Assembly: GCF_028682455.1 (NCBI RefSeq)
Contig: NZ_JANHLD010000003.1
Coordinates: 434,001 to 498,000 of the forward strand
From: Pseudomonas putida
GTDB lineage: Bacteria; Pseudomonadota; Gammaproteobacteria; Pseudomonadales; Pseudomonadaceae
Direction of reading: 5' to 3'
Length of the DNA stretch: 64,000 nt
Position 1 is the stretch's first letter, and the number at the start of each line of letters is the position of its first letter. Under the pieces are notes generated by a model, which was not told the DNA's origin, made no database searches, and saw only the letters and a list, made by a program, of their open reading frames with translations. Both the position numbers and the translations under genes were made by a program. Of the stretch, positions 1 through 7,729 are shown one piece after another.

Positions 1-2
1 CC

Positions 3-413
3 TGCGATATTTTCATCGCGTCGGCCGCGGTCGCAGACTACCGCCCCGAAGTGGTCGCCCCACAAAAACTCAAGAAAGACCCTACGACAGGTGACGGCCT
101 GCTGCTGCAGATGGTCCGCAACCCGGACATTCTCGCCACCATCGCCACCCGTCCCGATCGCCCGTTCAGCGTCGGCTTCGCCGCCGAAACCGAACACCTG
201 CTCGATTACGCAGCGCGCAAGCTCAAGGACAAGAACCTCGACCTGATTGTCGCCAACGATGTGGCCAACCCCAGCATTGGCTTCAACAGCGAGGAAAACG
301 CCTGCAGCGTGATCGATCGCCAGCTCCACGAAACACTCTTCGCCCAGACCAGCAAGGGCAAGATTGCCCGCCAGCTGGTTGCTTTCATTGCCGAACGTCT
401 CAACCAGGTTTAA
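3..413 (+). CDS. coaBC: CoaBC C-terminal part (phosphopantothenate-cysteine ligase domain), cut by window edge
   Basis: Partial gene: the frame is open from the left edge and the last 136 residues are visible. They match the CoaB half of the bifunctional coenzyme A enzyme that joins cysteine to 4'-phosphopantothenate (CoaB) and decarboxylates the product (CoaC). Visible family hallmarks are AAVADYRP near the start, the lysine-rich PQKLKK just after it, a Rossmann-like VGFAAETE segment and the DLIVANDV strand. The CoaC half lies outside the window. The stop is followed 6 bases later by dut, so the two are probably co-transcribed, as is usual in Pseudomonas. Confidence 0.93.
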   Translation, partial: CDIFIASAAVADYRPEVVAPQKLKKDPTTGDGLLLQMVRNPDILATIATRPDRPFSVGFAAETEHLLDYAARKLKDKNLDLIVANDVANPSIGFNSEENACSVIDRQLHETLFAQTSKGKIARQLVAFIAERLNQV

Positions 414-419
414 CTCTGC

Positions 420-875
420 ATGCACGCTCTACAAGCCAAGATTCTCGATCCACGCATCGGCAACGAATTCCCGTTGCCGCAGTACGCCACACCAGGTTCG
501 GCTGGCCTCGACCTGCGCGCCATGCTCAAGGAAGACACCGTCCTCGAGCCGGGCCAGACTCTGCTGATCCCTACCGGCCTGTCGATCTACATCGGCGATC
601 CGGGCCTTGCCGCCATGATCCTGCCCCGCTCGGGCCTGGGCCACAAACACGGCATCGTGCTGGGCAACCTGGTCGGCCTGATCGACTCCGACTACCAGGG
701 CGAGCTGATGGTGTCGTGCTGGAACCGTGGCCAGACGCCGTTCACCATCGCCATTGGCGAGCGCATTGCGCAGCTGGTACTGGTGCCTGTGGTACAGGCG
801 CATTTCGATATCGTCGAAGCCTTCGACGAGAGCCAGCGCGGCGCTGGCGGCTTCGGTCATTCCGGCAGCCACTGA
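420..875 (+). CDS. dut: dUTP diphosphatase (dUTPase)
   Basis: Trimeric dUTPase of 151 residues that hydrolyses dUTP to dUMP and pyrophosphate, keeping uracil out of DNA and supplying dUMP for thymidylate synthesis. All five family motifs are visible: PGSAGLDLRA (25-34), LPRSG (68-72), the IDSDY segment with the catalytic aspartate (88-92), GERIAQL (113-119) and the glycine-rich C-terminal arm RGAGGFGHSG (140-149). Length is typical. It sits between coaBC and algC in the conserved coaBC-dut-algC-argB order. Confidence 0.97.
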   Translation: MHALQAKILDPRIGNEFPLPQYATPGSAGLDLRAMLKEDTVLEPGQTLLIPTGLSIYIGDPGLAAMILPRSGLGHKHGIVLGNLVGLIDSDYQGELMVSCWNRGQTPFTIAIGERIAQLVLVPVVQAHFDIVEAFDESQRGAGGFGHSGSH

Positions 876-985
876 CCCCTAGACTCACTACCTCGCGCCA
901 AGGACGGCGAACTCTCCGGCGAAATCATCGTCAAAGCGTTCAGTTTGAGCCTGCCCTGCGCCCTCGATATTGGAGCTTCCCAGAG

Positions 986-2386
986 ATGAACGACATGGCA
1001 CACCTGGTCCCTGTACTTCCAGAGAGCATCTTCCGCGCCTACGACATTCGTGGCGTGGTCGGTGACACCCTGACCGCCGAAACCGCCTACTGGATTGGCC
1101 GCGCCATCGGCGCCCAGACCCTCGCCCAGGGCGAACCCGACATTGCTGTCGGCCGCGACGGTCGCCTGTCCGGCCCGATGCTGGTCGAGCAACTGATCAA
1201 AGGCCTGGTCGAAGCCGGTTGCCAGGTCAGCGACGTCGGCCTGGTGCCGACCCCTGCCCTGTACTACGCCGCCAATGTGCTGGCCGGCAAGTCCGGTGTG
1301 ATGCTTACCGGTAGCCACAACCCGCCGAACTACAACGGTTTCAAGATCGTCATCGCTGGCGACACCCTGGCCAACGAACAGATCCAGGCCCTGCTGACCC
1401 GCCTGAAAACCAACGACCTGAGCCGTGGCGAAGGCCGCGTGGAGAAGGTCGAGATTCTCGAGCGCTATTTCCAGCAGATCACCAGCGACATCAAGCTGGC
1501 GAAGAAACTCAAGGTGGTTGTCGACTGTGGCAACGGTGCTGCAGGCGTGATTGCCCCGCAACTGATCGAAGCCCTGGGCTGCGAAATGATCCCGTTGTTC
1601 TGCGAAGTCGACGGCAACTTCCCTAATCATCACCCGGACCCGGGCAAGCCAGAGAACCTGGTGGACCTGATCGCCAAGGTCAAGGAAACCGGCGCCGACC
1701 TGGGCCTGGCCTTCGACGGCGATGGTGACCGCGTCGGCGTGGTGACCAACACCGGCAGCATTGTCTACCCGGACCGCCTGCTGATGCTGTTCGCCCAGGA
1801 TGTGCTCGAGCGCAACCCGGGTGCCGAGATCATCTTCGACGTCAAATGCACCCGCCGCCTGACCCCGCTGATCGAGCAATACGGCGGTCGCGCGCTAATG
1901 TGGAAGACCGGTCACTCGTTGATCAAGAAGAAGATGAAGCAAACCGGCGCCTTGCTGGCCGGCGAGATGAGCGGACACATCTTCATCAAAGAGCGCTGGT
2001 ATGGTTTCGACGACGGTATCTACAGTGCCGCGCGCCTGCTGGAGATCCTCAGCAAGGCCAAAACCGACGCCGAACAGCTGTTCGCCGCATTCCCGAACGA
2101 TATTTCCACGCCGGAAATCAACATTGATGTGACCGACGAGGGTAAATTCAGCATCATTGATGCGCTGCAACGCGAGGCCGACTGGGGCCAAGATGCCAAC
2201 CTGACCACCATTGACGGTGTACGGGTCGACTATCCCCACGGCTGGGGCCTGGTACGCGCCTCCAACACCACACCGGTGCTGGTGTTGCGCTTCGAGGCCG
2301 ACAACGACGCCGAACTGCAGCGCATCAAAGAGGTATTCCGCGCACAGCTCAAGCGCGTAGCCGCTGACCTGCAAACACCGTTCTGA
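986..2386 (+). CDS. algC: Phosphomannomutase/phosphoglucomutase AlgC
   Basis: Bifunctional hexose-phosphate mutase of 466 residues that interconverts 6-phospho and 1-phospho forms of mannose and glucose. It feeds alginate, LPS and other surface polysaccharides. The phosphoserine loop TGSHNP has its serine at about residue 110. The metal-binding DGDGDR loop is at 244-249 and the sugar-binding GEMSGH near 325. The start at 986 gives a length close to the P. aeruginosa protein (463); the frame stays open upstream to 716, but that part overlaps dut and reads as arginine-rich shadow sequence. A 110-base gap before it may hold its own promoter; I saw no clear AlgR site. A second in-frame ATG lies three codons downstream. 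Confidence 0.96.
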   Translation: MNDMAHLVPVLPESIFRAYDIRGVVGDTLTAETAYWIGRAIGAQTLAQGEPDIAVGRDGRLSGPMLVEQLIKGLVEAGCQVSDVGLVPTPALYYAANVLAGKSGVMLTGSHNPPNYNGFKIVIAGDTLANEQIQALLTRLKTNDLSRGEGRVEKVEILERYFQQITSDIKLAKKLKVVVDCGNGAAGVIAPQLIEALGCEMIPLFCEVDGNFPNHHPDPGKPENLVDLIAKVKETGADLGLAFDGDGDRVGVVTNTGSIVYPDRLLMLFAQDVLERNPGAEIIFDVKCTRRLTPLIEQYGGRALMWKTGHSLIKKKMKQTGALLAGEMSGHIFIKERWYGFDDGIYSAARLLEILSKAKTDAEQLFAAFPNDISTPEINIDVTDEGKFSIIDALQREADWGQDANLTTIDGVRVDYPHGWGLVRASNTTPVLVLRFEADNDAELQRIKEVFRAQLKRVAADLQTPF

Positions 2387-2415
2387 CCGACCATTTGTTC
2401 CAATTGGAGCCCTGC

Positions 2416-3321
2416 ATGACCCTCGATCGCGATGCCGCCACCCATGTCGCCAAGGTTTTGTCCGAAGCGCTGCCTTACATTCGCCGCTTTGTCGGTAAAA
2501 CCCTGGTGATCAAATACGGCGGCAACGCGATGGAGAGCGAAGAGCTCAAAACCGGCTTTGCTCGCGATGTGGTGCTGATGAAAGCCGTGGGTATCAACCC
2601 GGTGGTTGTCCACGGTGGCGGCCCGCAGATCGGTGACCTGCTCAAGCGCCTGTCGATCGAAAGCCACTTCATCGATGGCATGCGCGTTACCGACGCACAA
2701 ACCATGGACGTGGTGGAAATGGTCCTGGGCGGCCAGGTAAACAAGGACATCGTCAACCTGATCAACCGTCATGGCGGCAGCGCCATCGGCCTGACCGGCA
2801 AGGATGCCGAGCTGATTCGTGCGAAAAAGCTCACCGTCACCCGCCAGACGCCGGAGATGACCACGCCGGAAATCATCGACATCGGTCATGTCGGCGAAGT
2901 GGTCGGGGTTAACACCGACCTGTTGAACATGCTGGTCAAGGGCGACTTCATTCCAGTGATCGCGCCGATTGGCGTGGGCGCCAACGGTGAGTCTTACAAC
3001 ATCAACGCCGACCTGGTCGCGGGCAAGGTAGCCGAGGCACTGAAAGCTGAAAAGCTGATGCTGCTGACCAACATCGCCGGTCTGATGGACAAGCAAGGCA
3101 CCGTGCTCACTGGCCTGACCACCGAGCAGGTAAACGAGCTGATCGCCGACGGCACCATCTACGGTGGCATGCTGCCGAAGATCCGCTGCGCCCTGGAGGC
3201 GGTGCAAGGTGGTGTGAACAGTTCGCACATCATCGACGGCCGGGTACCCAATGCGGTGCTGCTGGAGATCTTTACCGACAGCGGCGTGGGTACTTTGATT
3301 ACCAATCACAAACCGCGCTGA
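2416..3321 (+). CDS. argB: Acetylglutamate kinase
   Basis: N-acetylglutamate kinase of 301 residues, second step of arginine biosynthesis (ATP-dependent phosphorylation of N-acetylglutamate). The amino-acid kinase fold is marked by IKYGGNAM (32-39) and the glycine-rich VVHGGGPQ segment near 63-70. The N-terminal helix preceding the kinase core is typical of the arginine-inhibited hexameric type. The start at 2416 follows a TTGGAG ribosome-binding site and matches the usual length; a longer frame from 2395 adds seven residues without support. Its transcript would normally end at a hairpin that is now interrupted by an insertion element (3371-3917). Confidence 0.97.
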   Translation: MTLDRDAATHVAKVLSEALPYIRRFVGKTLVIKYGGNAMESEELKTGFARDVVLMKAVGINPVVVHGGGPQIGDLLKRLSIESHFIDGMRVTDAQTMDVVEMVLGGQVNKDIVNLINRHGGSAIGLTGKDAELIRAKKLTVTRQTPEMTTPEIIDIGHVGEVVGVNTDLLNMLVKGDFIPVIAPIGVGANGESYNINADLVAGKVAEALKAEKLMLLTNIAGLMDKQGTVLTGLTTEQVNELIADGTIYGGMLPKIRCALEAVQGGVNSSHIIDGRVPNAVLLEIFTDSGVGTLITNHKPR

Positions 3322-3326
3322 CAGTG

Positions 3327-3357
3327 GGTTTCGCGGGGCAAGCCCGCTCCCGCGACC
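3327..3357. repeat. REP-like palindromic repeat downstream of argB
   Basis: The sequence GCGGGGCAAGCCCGCTCC with flanking inverted arms is the typical Pseudomonas putida-type REP unit. Related units occur at 35566, 46790 and 52158 in this window. It lies just after the argB stop, the usual extragenic position for such repeats. Confidence 0.6.
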
Positions 3358-3383
3358 CAGACACAAAGAAGGCGACCTGATGG

Positions 3384-3899
3384 TTAATGCCAGTCAGTTA
3401 AGACTGAGACATTGACCTTTATCCCGTAGGCCGCAAAATCCGATGCTTGGGAACGAGCATCGGATTTTTTTATGCGCCTGTCACAAGCCCTGCCCCTCAT
3501 TCACGAAATGGCATCGCGGCCAAATGCTCTTGAGGGCCTGGTGTGGTGCATCATTGGTATGGCGAGATGATTGCCCAAGAGCTGCGGGGGCGTGCTCTTG
3601 GGCTACAACCTTTTGCGGTATCAGATGGTGCAGATGTCGAGGCAGAGCCTGGGTGTCTATCCATGCGAAATGAGCTTTACCGCCTGCAGTTGGGCAATCT
3701 TAGGCTTGCTGCATGGCACATCACTCAATCATCCCGGCAATTTGCCTGGGTTTCTAGCAGATCTGCAGGCATCAGCAGCGCAGTATGTTCTGCCTCATCG
3801 GCGACCTGATCGATGGTTTCCACGGACGGTAAAGCAGCGGCCAGCAAAATATCCGACCCGAAAATAAAAATGCCAGTCAGCTTAACTGACTGGCATTAA
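3384..3899 (+). mobile_element. Decayed IS4-type element with intact ends and 8-bp target duplication
   Basis: A 516-bp element bounded by perfect 19-bp inverted repeats: TTAATGCCAGTCAGTTAAG at 3384-3402 and its reverse complement at 3881-3899. It is flanked by the direct repeat CCTGATGG (3376-3383 and 3900-3907), the expected target-site duplication. The right end also contains an inner palindrome (TGCCAGTCAG-CTTAA-CTGACTGGCA, 3871-3895). A hairpin followed by T7 lies inside the left end (3437-3471). The inside holds only the extreme N-terminal and C-terminal parts of a transposase, so the element cannot move by itself but could be mobilised by an intact relative. Family assignment rests on the C-terminal protein similarity and is from memory. 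Confidence 0.85.
3472..3867 (+). pseudogene. IS4-family transposase remnant (N- and C-terminal fragments)
   Basis: The frame starting at 3472 begins MRLSQALPLIHEMASRP, like the N terminus of IS4-type transposases, and hits a stop at 3568-3570. From about 3571 it reads GGVLLGYNLLRYQM and ends PRTVKQRPAKYPTRK at 3867; this resembles the conserved C-terminal end of IS4 transposases (LLAYNLIRYQM followed by a PR-VK-RP-YP tail). A segment HWYGEMIAQELRG in another frame bridges the two, so at least one frameshift and a large internal deletion have occurred. The DDE catalytic core is missing. Non-functional. Confidence 0.7.
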
Positions 3900-3924
3900 C
3901 CTGATGGTCGCCTTTTTATTTGCC

Positions 3925-4566
3925 TCAGATCCCGTACTGGGCCCGATAGGCCTCTACGGCCGGCAAGTGTTGCTTGAGTGCGGGATCGTCCGCGAGGAAC
4001 TGCAGCACCTGGGTCAGCGAAACGATGCTGACCACCGGAATGCCGAAGTCGCGCTCTACTTCCTGGATCGCCGACAGCTCGCCGTTGCCCCGCTCCTGGC
4101 GGTTCAAGGCGATCAGAACGCCAGCAGCCTTGGCCTGCTGGCCCTGAATGATCTGCATGACCTCGCGGATGGCAGTGCCTGCAGTGATCACGTCGTCGAT
4201 GATCAGCACGTCGCCGGTCAGCGGGGCACCCACCAGGCTGCCACCTTCGCCGTGCGCCTTGGCTTCCTTGCGGTTGAAGCACCAGGGCAGGTCGAGGTCG
4301 TGGTGCTCGGCCAGGGCCACTGCGGTCGCCGCTGCCAGGGGGATACCCTTGTAGGCGGGGCCGAACAGCACGTCGAACGGAATCTTGCTGTCGACGATCG
4401 CCGCCGCATAGAAACGTCCGAGCTGGGCCAGGGCCGAGCCGCTGTTGAACAGGCCGGCATTGAAGAAATACGGGCTGGTGCGGCCCGACTTGAGGGTGAA
4501 TTCACCGAAGCGCAGAACCCCGCGGTCGATGGCAAAACGAATGAAGTCGCGCTGATACGGCTGCAT
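3925..4566 (-). CDS. pyrE: Orotate phosphoribosyltransferase
   Basis: Converts orotate and PRPP to orotidine 5'-monophosphate in de novo pyrimidine synthesis. The 213-residue length is typical. The PRPP-binding motif VLIIDDVITAGTA lies at 120-132; the phosphate-binding FNRKEAKAHGEGG region precedes it at 97-109. It is divergent from crc, with about 80 bases between the two starts, and convergent with argB across the IS remnant. Its natural terminator appears to be the split hairpin just downstream. Confidence 0.97.
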   Translation of the reverse strand: MQPYQRDFIRFAIDRGVLRFGEFTLKSGRTSPYFFNAGLFNSGSALAQLGRFYAAAIVDSKIPFDVLFGPAYKGIPLAAATAVALAEHHDLDLPWCFNRKEAKAHGEGGSLVGAPLTGDVLIIDDVITAGTAIREVMQIIQGQQAKAAGVLIALNRQERGNGELSAIQEVERDFGIPVVSIVSLTQVLQFLADDPALKQHLPAVEAYRAQYGI

Positions 4567-4646
4567 GAAGAGTCCCGGATACCACGGATTTAGCTAATTG
4601 AGTACAGCTCGGGTATCATACACGCACGAGATTTTTGGGGCCATTT

Positions 4647-5426
4647 ATGCGGATCATCAGTGTGAACGTTAATGGCATTCAGGCTGCAGTCGAGCGTGGT
4701 TTGCTCAGCTGGTTGCAAGCCCAGAATGCTGACGTCATCTGCCTTCAGGATACCCGCGCCTCGGCCTTTGAACTCGACGACCCAGCTTTCCAGCTCGATG
4801 GCTACTTCCTTTATGCCTGCGATGCAGAAGTTCCCGCCCAAGGCGGCGTGGCACTTTATTCGCGGTTGCAGCCCAAGGCAGTCATCAGCGGCCTGGGCTT
4901 CGAGACAGCCGATCGCTACGGACGTTACCTGCAGGCCGATTTCGACAAGGTAAGCATCGCAACGCTGCTGCTGCCTTCTGGAATGAACGGCGACGAAGAC
5001 TTGAACCAGAAGTTCAAGTTGATGGACGACTTCGCCAAGTACCTGGACAAGCAGCGACGCAAGCGTCGTGAATACATCTATTGCGGCTCGTTGTACGTGG
5101 CGCAGCAGAAGCTCGACGTCAAGAACTGGCGCGACGGCCAGCAGTCGCCGGGTTTCCTGGCGCCGGAAAGGGCCTGGATGGACACCGTTGTCGGTGACAT
5201 GGGGTATGTCGACGCCCTGCGCGAAGTCAGCCGTGAAGGCGACCAGTACAGCTGGTGGCCAGACAACGAGCAGGCCGAGATGCTCAACCTGGGCTGGCGC
5301 TTCGACTACCAGCTGCTGACCCCTGGCCTGCGTCGCTTTGTGCGTAGCGCTCGCCTGCCACGTCAGCCACGCTTTTCCCAGCACGCGCCACTGATCGTGG
5401 ATTACGACTGGACGCTGACGATCTGA
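4647..5426 (+). CDS. crc: Catabolite repression control protein Crc
   Basis: Crc (259 residues) has the exonuclease III / endonuclease-phosphatase fold but acts with Hfq as a translational repressor. Hfq binds A-rich AANAANAA motifs near start codons of catabolic mRNAs and Crc stabilises the complex when preferred carbon sources are present. The start at 4647 (MRIISVNVNGIQ) matches the family; four extra codons upstream are unlikely. Identity is clear from whole-protein resemblance, including the LLPSGMNGDEDLNQKFK and WWPDNEQAEM segments. Possible targets in this window are the aldehyde dehydrogenase at 10830 and the deacetylase at 54421. Confidence 0.97.
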   Translation: MRIISVNVNGIQAAVERGLLSWLQAQNADVICLQDTRASAFELDDPAFQLDGYFLYACDAEVPAQGGVALYSRLQPKAVISGLGFETADRYGRYLQADFDKVSIATLLLPSGMNGDEDLNQKFKLMDDFAKYLDKQRRKRREYIYCGSLYVAQQKLDVKNWRDGQQSPGFLAPERAWMDTVVGDMGYVDALREVSREGDQYSWWPDNEQAEMLNLGWRFDYQLLTPGLRRFVRSARLPRQPRFSQHAPLIVDYDWTLTI

Positions 5427-5433
5427 TTCGCGC

Positions 5434-5473
5434 AGCCACAAAAAAGCCGACATCACGTCGGCTTTTTTGTGGC
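5434..5473. terminator. Bidirectional intrinsic terminator between crc and the DUF4870 gene
   Basis: AAAAAAGCCGAC-ATCAC-GTCGGCTTTTTT is a strong symmetric hairpin with an A tract on one side and a T tract on the other, placed between two convergent genes. It should stop transcription from both. Confidence 0.9.
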
Positions 5474-5492
5474 TGCTGGTTTCAACTGATCA

Positions 5493-5861
5493 TTATTTGA
5501 TCGGGCGCCAGGTCAGCGGGTAGCGATAGGGCTGGCCATCGTTGGCCTTGACCCCGGCGATGATGGTCAGGACCAGCACCGCGACCATCAACATCCCGAA
5601 GAGCACGATGCCGACCAGCACGAACATCAGCGCAAAGCAGATGATCGAGGCCAGGAACACGGTGAGCTGGAAATTCAGCGCCTCCTTGCCCTGGGCATCG
5701 ATGAAGGGATCGAGGTCTTTCTTCCAGATCCACATCACCAACGGTCCCAGCAAATTGCCGAACGGGACGATCAGGCCCAGCAGCGCTGCAAGGTGGCAGA
5801 ACATCGCCCACTGACGAATCTCGGCATTGGGGGTGGGCAACTGCAGGGGTTGCTCGCTCAT
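5493..5861 (-). CDS. DUF4870 (Tic20-like) small membrane protein
   Basis: A 122-residue protein with three or four hydrophobic segments: about 18-45 (WAMFCHLAALLGLIVPFGN), 64-84 and 86-105. The motif around the first helix (CHLAALLG), the central FIDAQGKEALNFQ segment and the C-terminal YRYPLTWRPIK are typical of DUF4870 proteins, a widespread family of unknown function distantly related to Tic20. It follows rph by 24 bases on the same strand, so it may share the rph transcript. No further role can be read from the sequence. Confidence 0.85.
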   Translation of the reverse strand: MSEQPLQLPTPNAEIRQWAMFCHLAALLGLIVPFGNLLGPLVMWIWKKDLDPFIDAQGKEALNFQLTVFLASIICFALMFVLVGIVLFGMLMVAVLVLTIIAGVKANDGQPYRYPLTWRPIK

Positions 5862-5885
5862 GTTCTGCTCCTTGCGTTGGCGAAA

Positions 5886-6608
5886 TCAGTCAGCCAGCGA
5901 GGCCTTCTGCAATTCGAACAGATCGACCATGCCTTTTTGTGCCAGCGCCAGCATGGCATTGAGTTCCTCTGGCTGGAACGGTGCGCCTTCAGCAGTACCC
6001 TGGACTTCGATGAAGCCACCCTGGCTGGTCATTACCACGTTCAGGTCGGTCTCGGCAGCCGAGTCTTCCAGGTAGTCCAGGTCGAGCACGGGCTCGCCCT
6101 GGTACATGCCGACCGATACGGCGGCGATCATGTGCTTGAGCGGGTCGCCGCCCTTCAGGCCGCCACGCTTCTTGACCACGCGCAGTGCGTCGACCAGTGC
6201 GACCATTGCGCCAGTGATCGAGGCGGTGCGGGTACCGCCATCAGCCTGGATCACGTCGCAGTCGACGTACAGGGTGATGTCGCCCAGCTTGCTCATGTCC
6301 AGCGCGGCACGCAGCGAACGGCCGATCAGGCGCTGGATCTCGAGGGTGCGGCCACCCTGCTTGCCGCGAGCGGCTTCACGCTGGTTACGCTCGCCGGTGG
6401 AGCGTGGCAGCATGCCGTACTCGGCGGTCAACCAGCCCTGGCCCTGGCCCTTGAGGAAGCGCGGCACGCCGTTTTCGACACTGACCGTGCACACGACTTT
6501 GGTGTCACCGAACTCGACCAGTACTGATCCCTCGGCGTGTTTGGTGTAGTTGCGGGTGATGCGGATCGAGCGGAGCTGATCGGCAGCGCGACCACTTGGA
6601 CGTTTCAT
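5886..6608 (-). CDS. rph: Ribonuclease PH
   Basis: Phosphate-dependent 3'-5' exoribonuclease that trims tRNA precursors, 240 residues. Family marks include the N-terminal MKRPSGRAADQLR, the phosphate-binding RSTGERNQREAARGKQGGR region (about 86-104), GRSLRA and the active-site CDVIQADGGTR (about 118-128). The C terminus is complete. A perfect TATAAT -10 box lies 36 bases upstream. Divergent from yicC. Confidence 0.97.
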   Translation of the reverse strand: MKRPSGRAADQLRSIRITRNYTKHAEGSVLVEFGDTKVVCTVSVENGVPRFLKGQGQGWLTAEYGMLPRSTGERNQREAARGKQGGRTLEIQRLIGRSLRAALDMSKLGDITLYVDCDVIQADGGTRTASITGAMVALVDALRVVKKRGGLKGGDPLKHMIAAVSVGMYQGEPVLDLDYLEDSAAETDLNVVMTSQGGFIEVQGTAEGAPFQPEELNAMLALAQKGMVDLFELQKASLAD

Positions 6609-6643
6609 TTGGGATACCTGTACTGGGTTTGAATCTGCCCGCC

Positions 6644-6649
6644 ATTATA
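6644..6649 (-). promoter_or_regulatory. Candidate -10 box of the rph promoter
   Basis: On the minus strand the hexamer reads TATAAT, 36 bases before the rph start. No good -35 hexamer is visible at 16-18 bases, so the call rests on the -10 alone. Confidence 0.4.
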
Positions 6650-6763
6650 GAGTGCGCCGGCCCTCGTGGACACGCCTATTGTCGCAACCCCCGAAACAGA
6701 CGGTCCAACGGCGTTGGTCCGGTTTATTACGGGGACCGCCAGACTGTTTGTAACATCAGTGGA

Positions 6764-6793
6764 TTGGGAGCTGGCGCCGCACTGCGCTACAAT
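6764..6793 (+). promoter_or_regulatory. Candidate yicC-gmk promoter
   Basis: TTGGGA (6764-6769), an 18-base spacer and TACAAT (6788-6793) form a reasonable sigma-70 promoter about 60 bases upstream of yicC. Read by eye only. Confidence 0.4.
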
Positions 6794-6852
6794 CCTGCGC
6801 CTTTGCAGCCGGTTGGCTTTCCTTGACCCTTCTTTAATGCGAGGTACTTCCC

Positions 6853-7716
6853 ATGGTGCACAGCATGACCGCTTTTGCTCGTGTCGAGCGCGCCGGTAGC
6901 CAGGGCACCCTGATCTGGGAACTGCGCTCGGTCAACCATCGCTACCTGGAACCCCACCTGCGCCTGCCCGAGGCCCTGCGCGACCTCGAGGGTGCAGTGC
7001 GTGAAGCCCTGCGCCAGGGCCTGTCACGCGGCAAGGTGGAATGCACCTTGCGCTTCAATGAAGAGAGCACCGGCAAGCCACTGCAGGTGGACCGCGAGCG
7101 CGCCGCCCAATTGGTGGCGGCCGCCGAGACCGTCGCCAGCCTGATCAAGCAGCCGGCGCCGTTGAATCCGCTGGAGGTGCTGGCCTGGCCTGGCGTGCTC
7201 GTGGCAGATGCCAGCGATCCCCAGACCCTCAACAACGAGGCTATCGCCTTGTTCGAAGAGGCACTCACGGAGCTCAAGAATGGCCGTGGCCGCGAGGGCA
7301 GCGAACTGGCCCGCCTGATCAACGAGCGCCTGGACAGCATCACCAGCGAAGTCACCACCCTGCGCGCCCTGGTGCCGCAGATGCTGGCCGCCCAGCGCCA
7401 GAAGGTCCTCGACCGCTTCGCCGACATGCAGGCCGAACTCGACCCGCAACGCCTGGAACAGGAGATGGTGTTGCTGGCGCAAAAGAGTGACGTCGCCGAA
7501 GAGCTCGACCGCCTGAGCACCCACGTCACCGAAGTCCGCCGGGTGCTCAAGTCCGGTGGTGCTACCGGCCGACGCCTGGATTTCCTGATGCAGGAGCTCA
7601 ACCGCGAAGCCAACACCCTGGGCTCCAAAGCCTTCGACCCACGCAGCACCCAGTCCGCGGTCAACCTCAAGGTACTGATCGAGCAGATGCGTGAACAAGT
7701 ACAGAACATTGAGTAA
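6853..7716 (+). CDS. yicC: YicC family endoribonuclease
   Basis: A 287-residue YicC-like protein. The conserved N terminus MVHSMTAFARVE and ELRSVNHRYLE (about 24-34), the central coiled-coil-rich region and the C-terminal FLMQELNREANTLGSKA signature (around 240-256) are all present. YicC proteins in E. coli and Bacillus have been shown to be endoribonucleases that affect small RNA turnover; the exact substrate here is unknown. gmk follows after 13 bases, so the pair probably forms an operon, as in many bacteria. Confidence 0.92.
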   Translation: MVHSMTAFARVERAGSQGTLIWELRSVNHRYLEPHLRLPEALRDLEGAVREALRQGLSRGKVECTLRFNEESTGKPLQVDRERAAQLVAAAETVASLIKQPAPLNPLEVLAWPGVLVADASDPQTLNNEAIALFEEALTELKNGRGREGSELARLINERLDSITSEVTTLRALVPQMLAAQRQKVLDRFADMQAELDPQRLEQEMVLLAQKSDVAEELDRLSTHVTEVRRVLKSGGATGRRLDFLMQELNREANTLGSKAFDPRSTQSAVNLKVLIEQMREQVQNIE

Positions 7717-7729
7717 GGCCACCCCGACC

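Larger units (their letters stand above)
3371..3917. terminator. argB/pyrE intrinsic terminator, split by an insertion element
   Basis: The left half (GGCGACC, 3371-3377) and right half (GGTCGCC, 3906-3912, followed by five T) would form a perfect 7-bp stem with a TGAT loop and a T tract if the DNA between them were removed. On the other strand the stem is followed by TTCTTTGTG, so the hairpin probably served both convergent genes, argB and pyrE. The element at 3384-3899 now separates the arms by about 530 bases. This is seen directly; the ancestral function is inferred. Confidence 0.75.

Noticed and set aside
876..985. AlgR site in the algC upstream gap
   Set aside because: I looked for a CCGTTCGTC-type site and found only poor matches.
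3472..3867. Intact transposase gene
   Set aside because: The frame has a stop at 3568-3570, a frameshift and no catalytic core; only the ends of a transposase are left.
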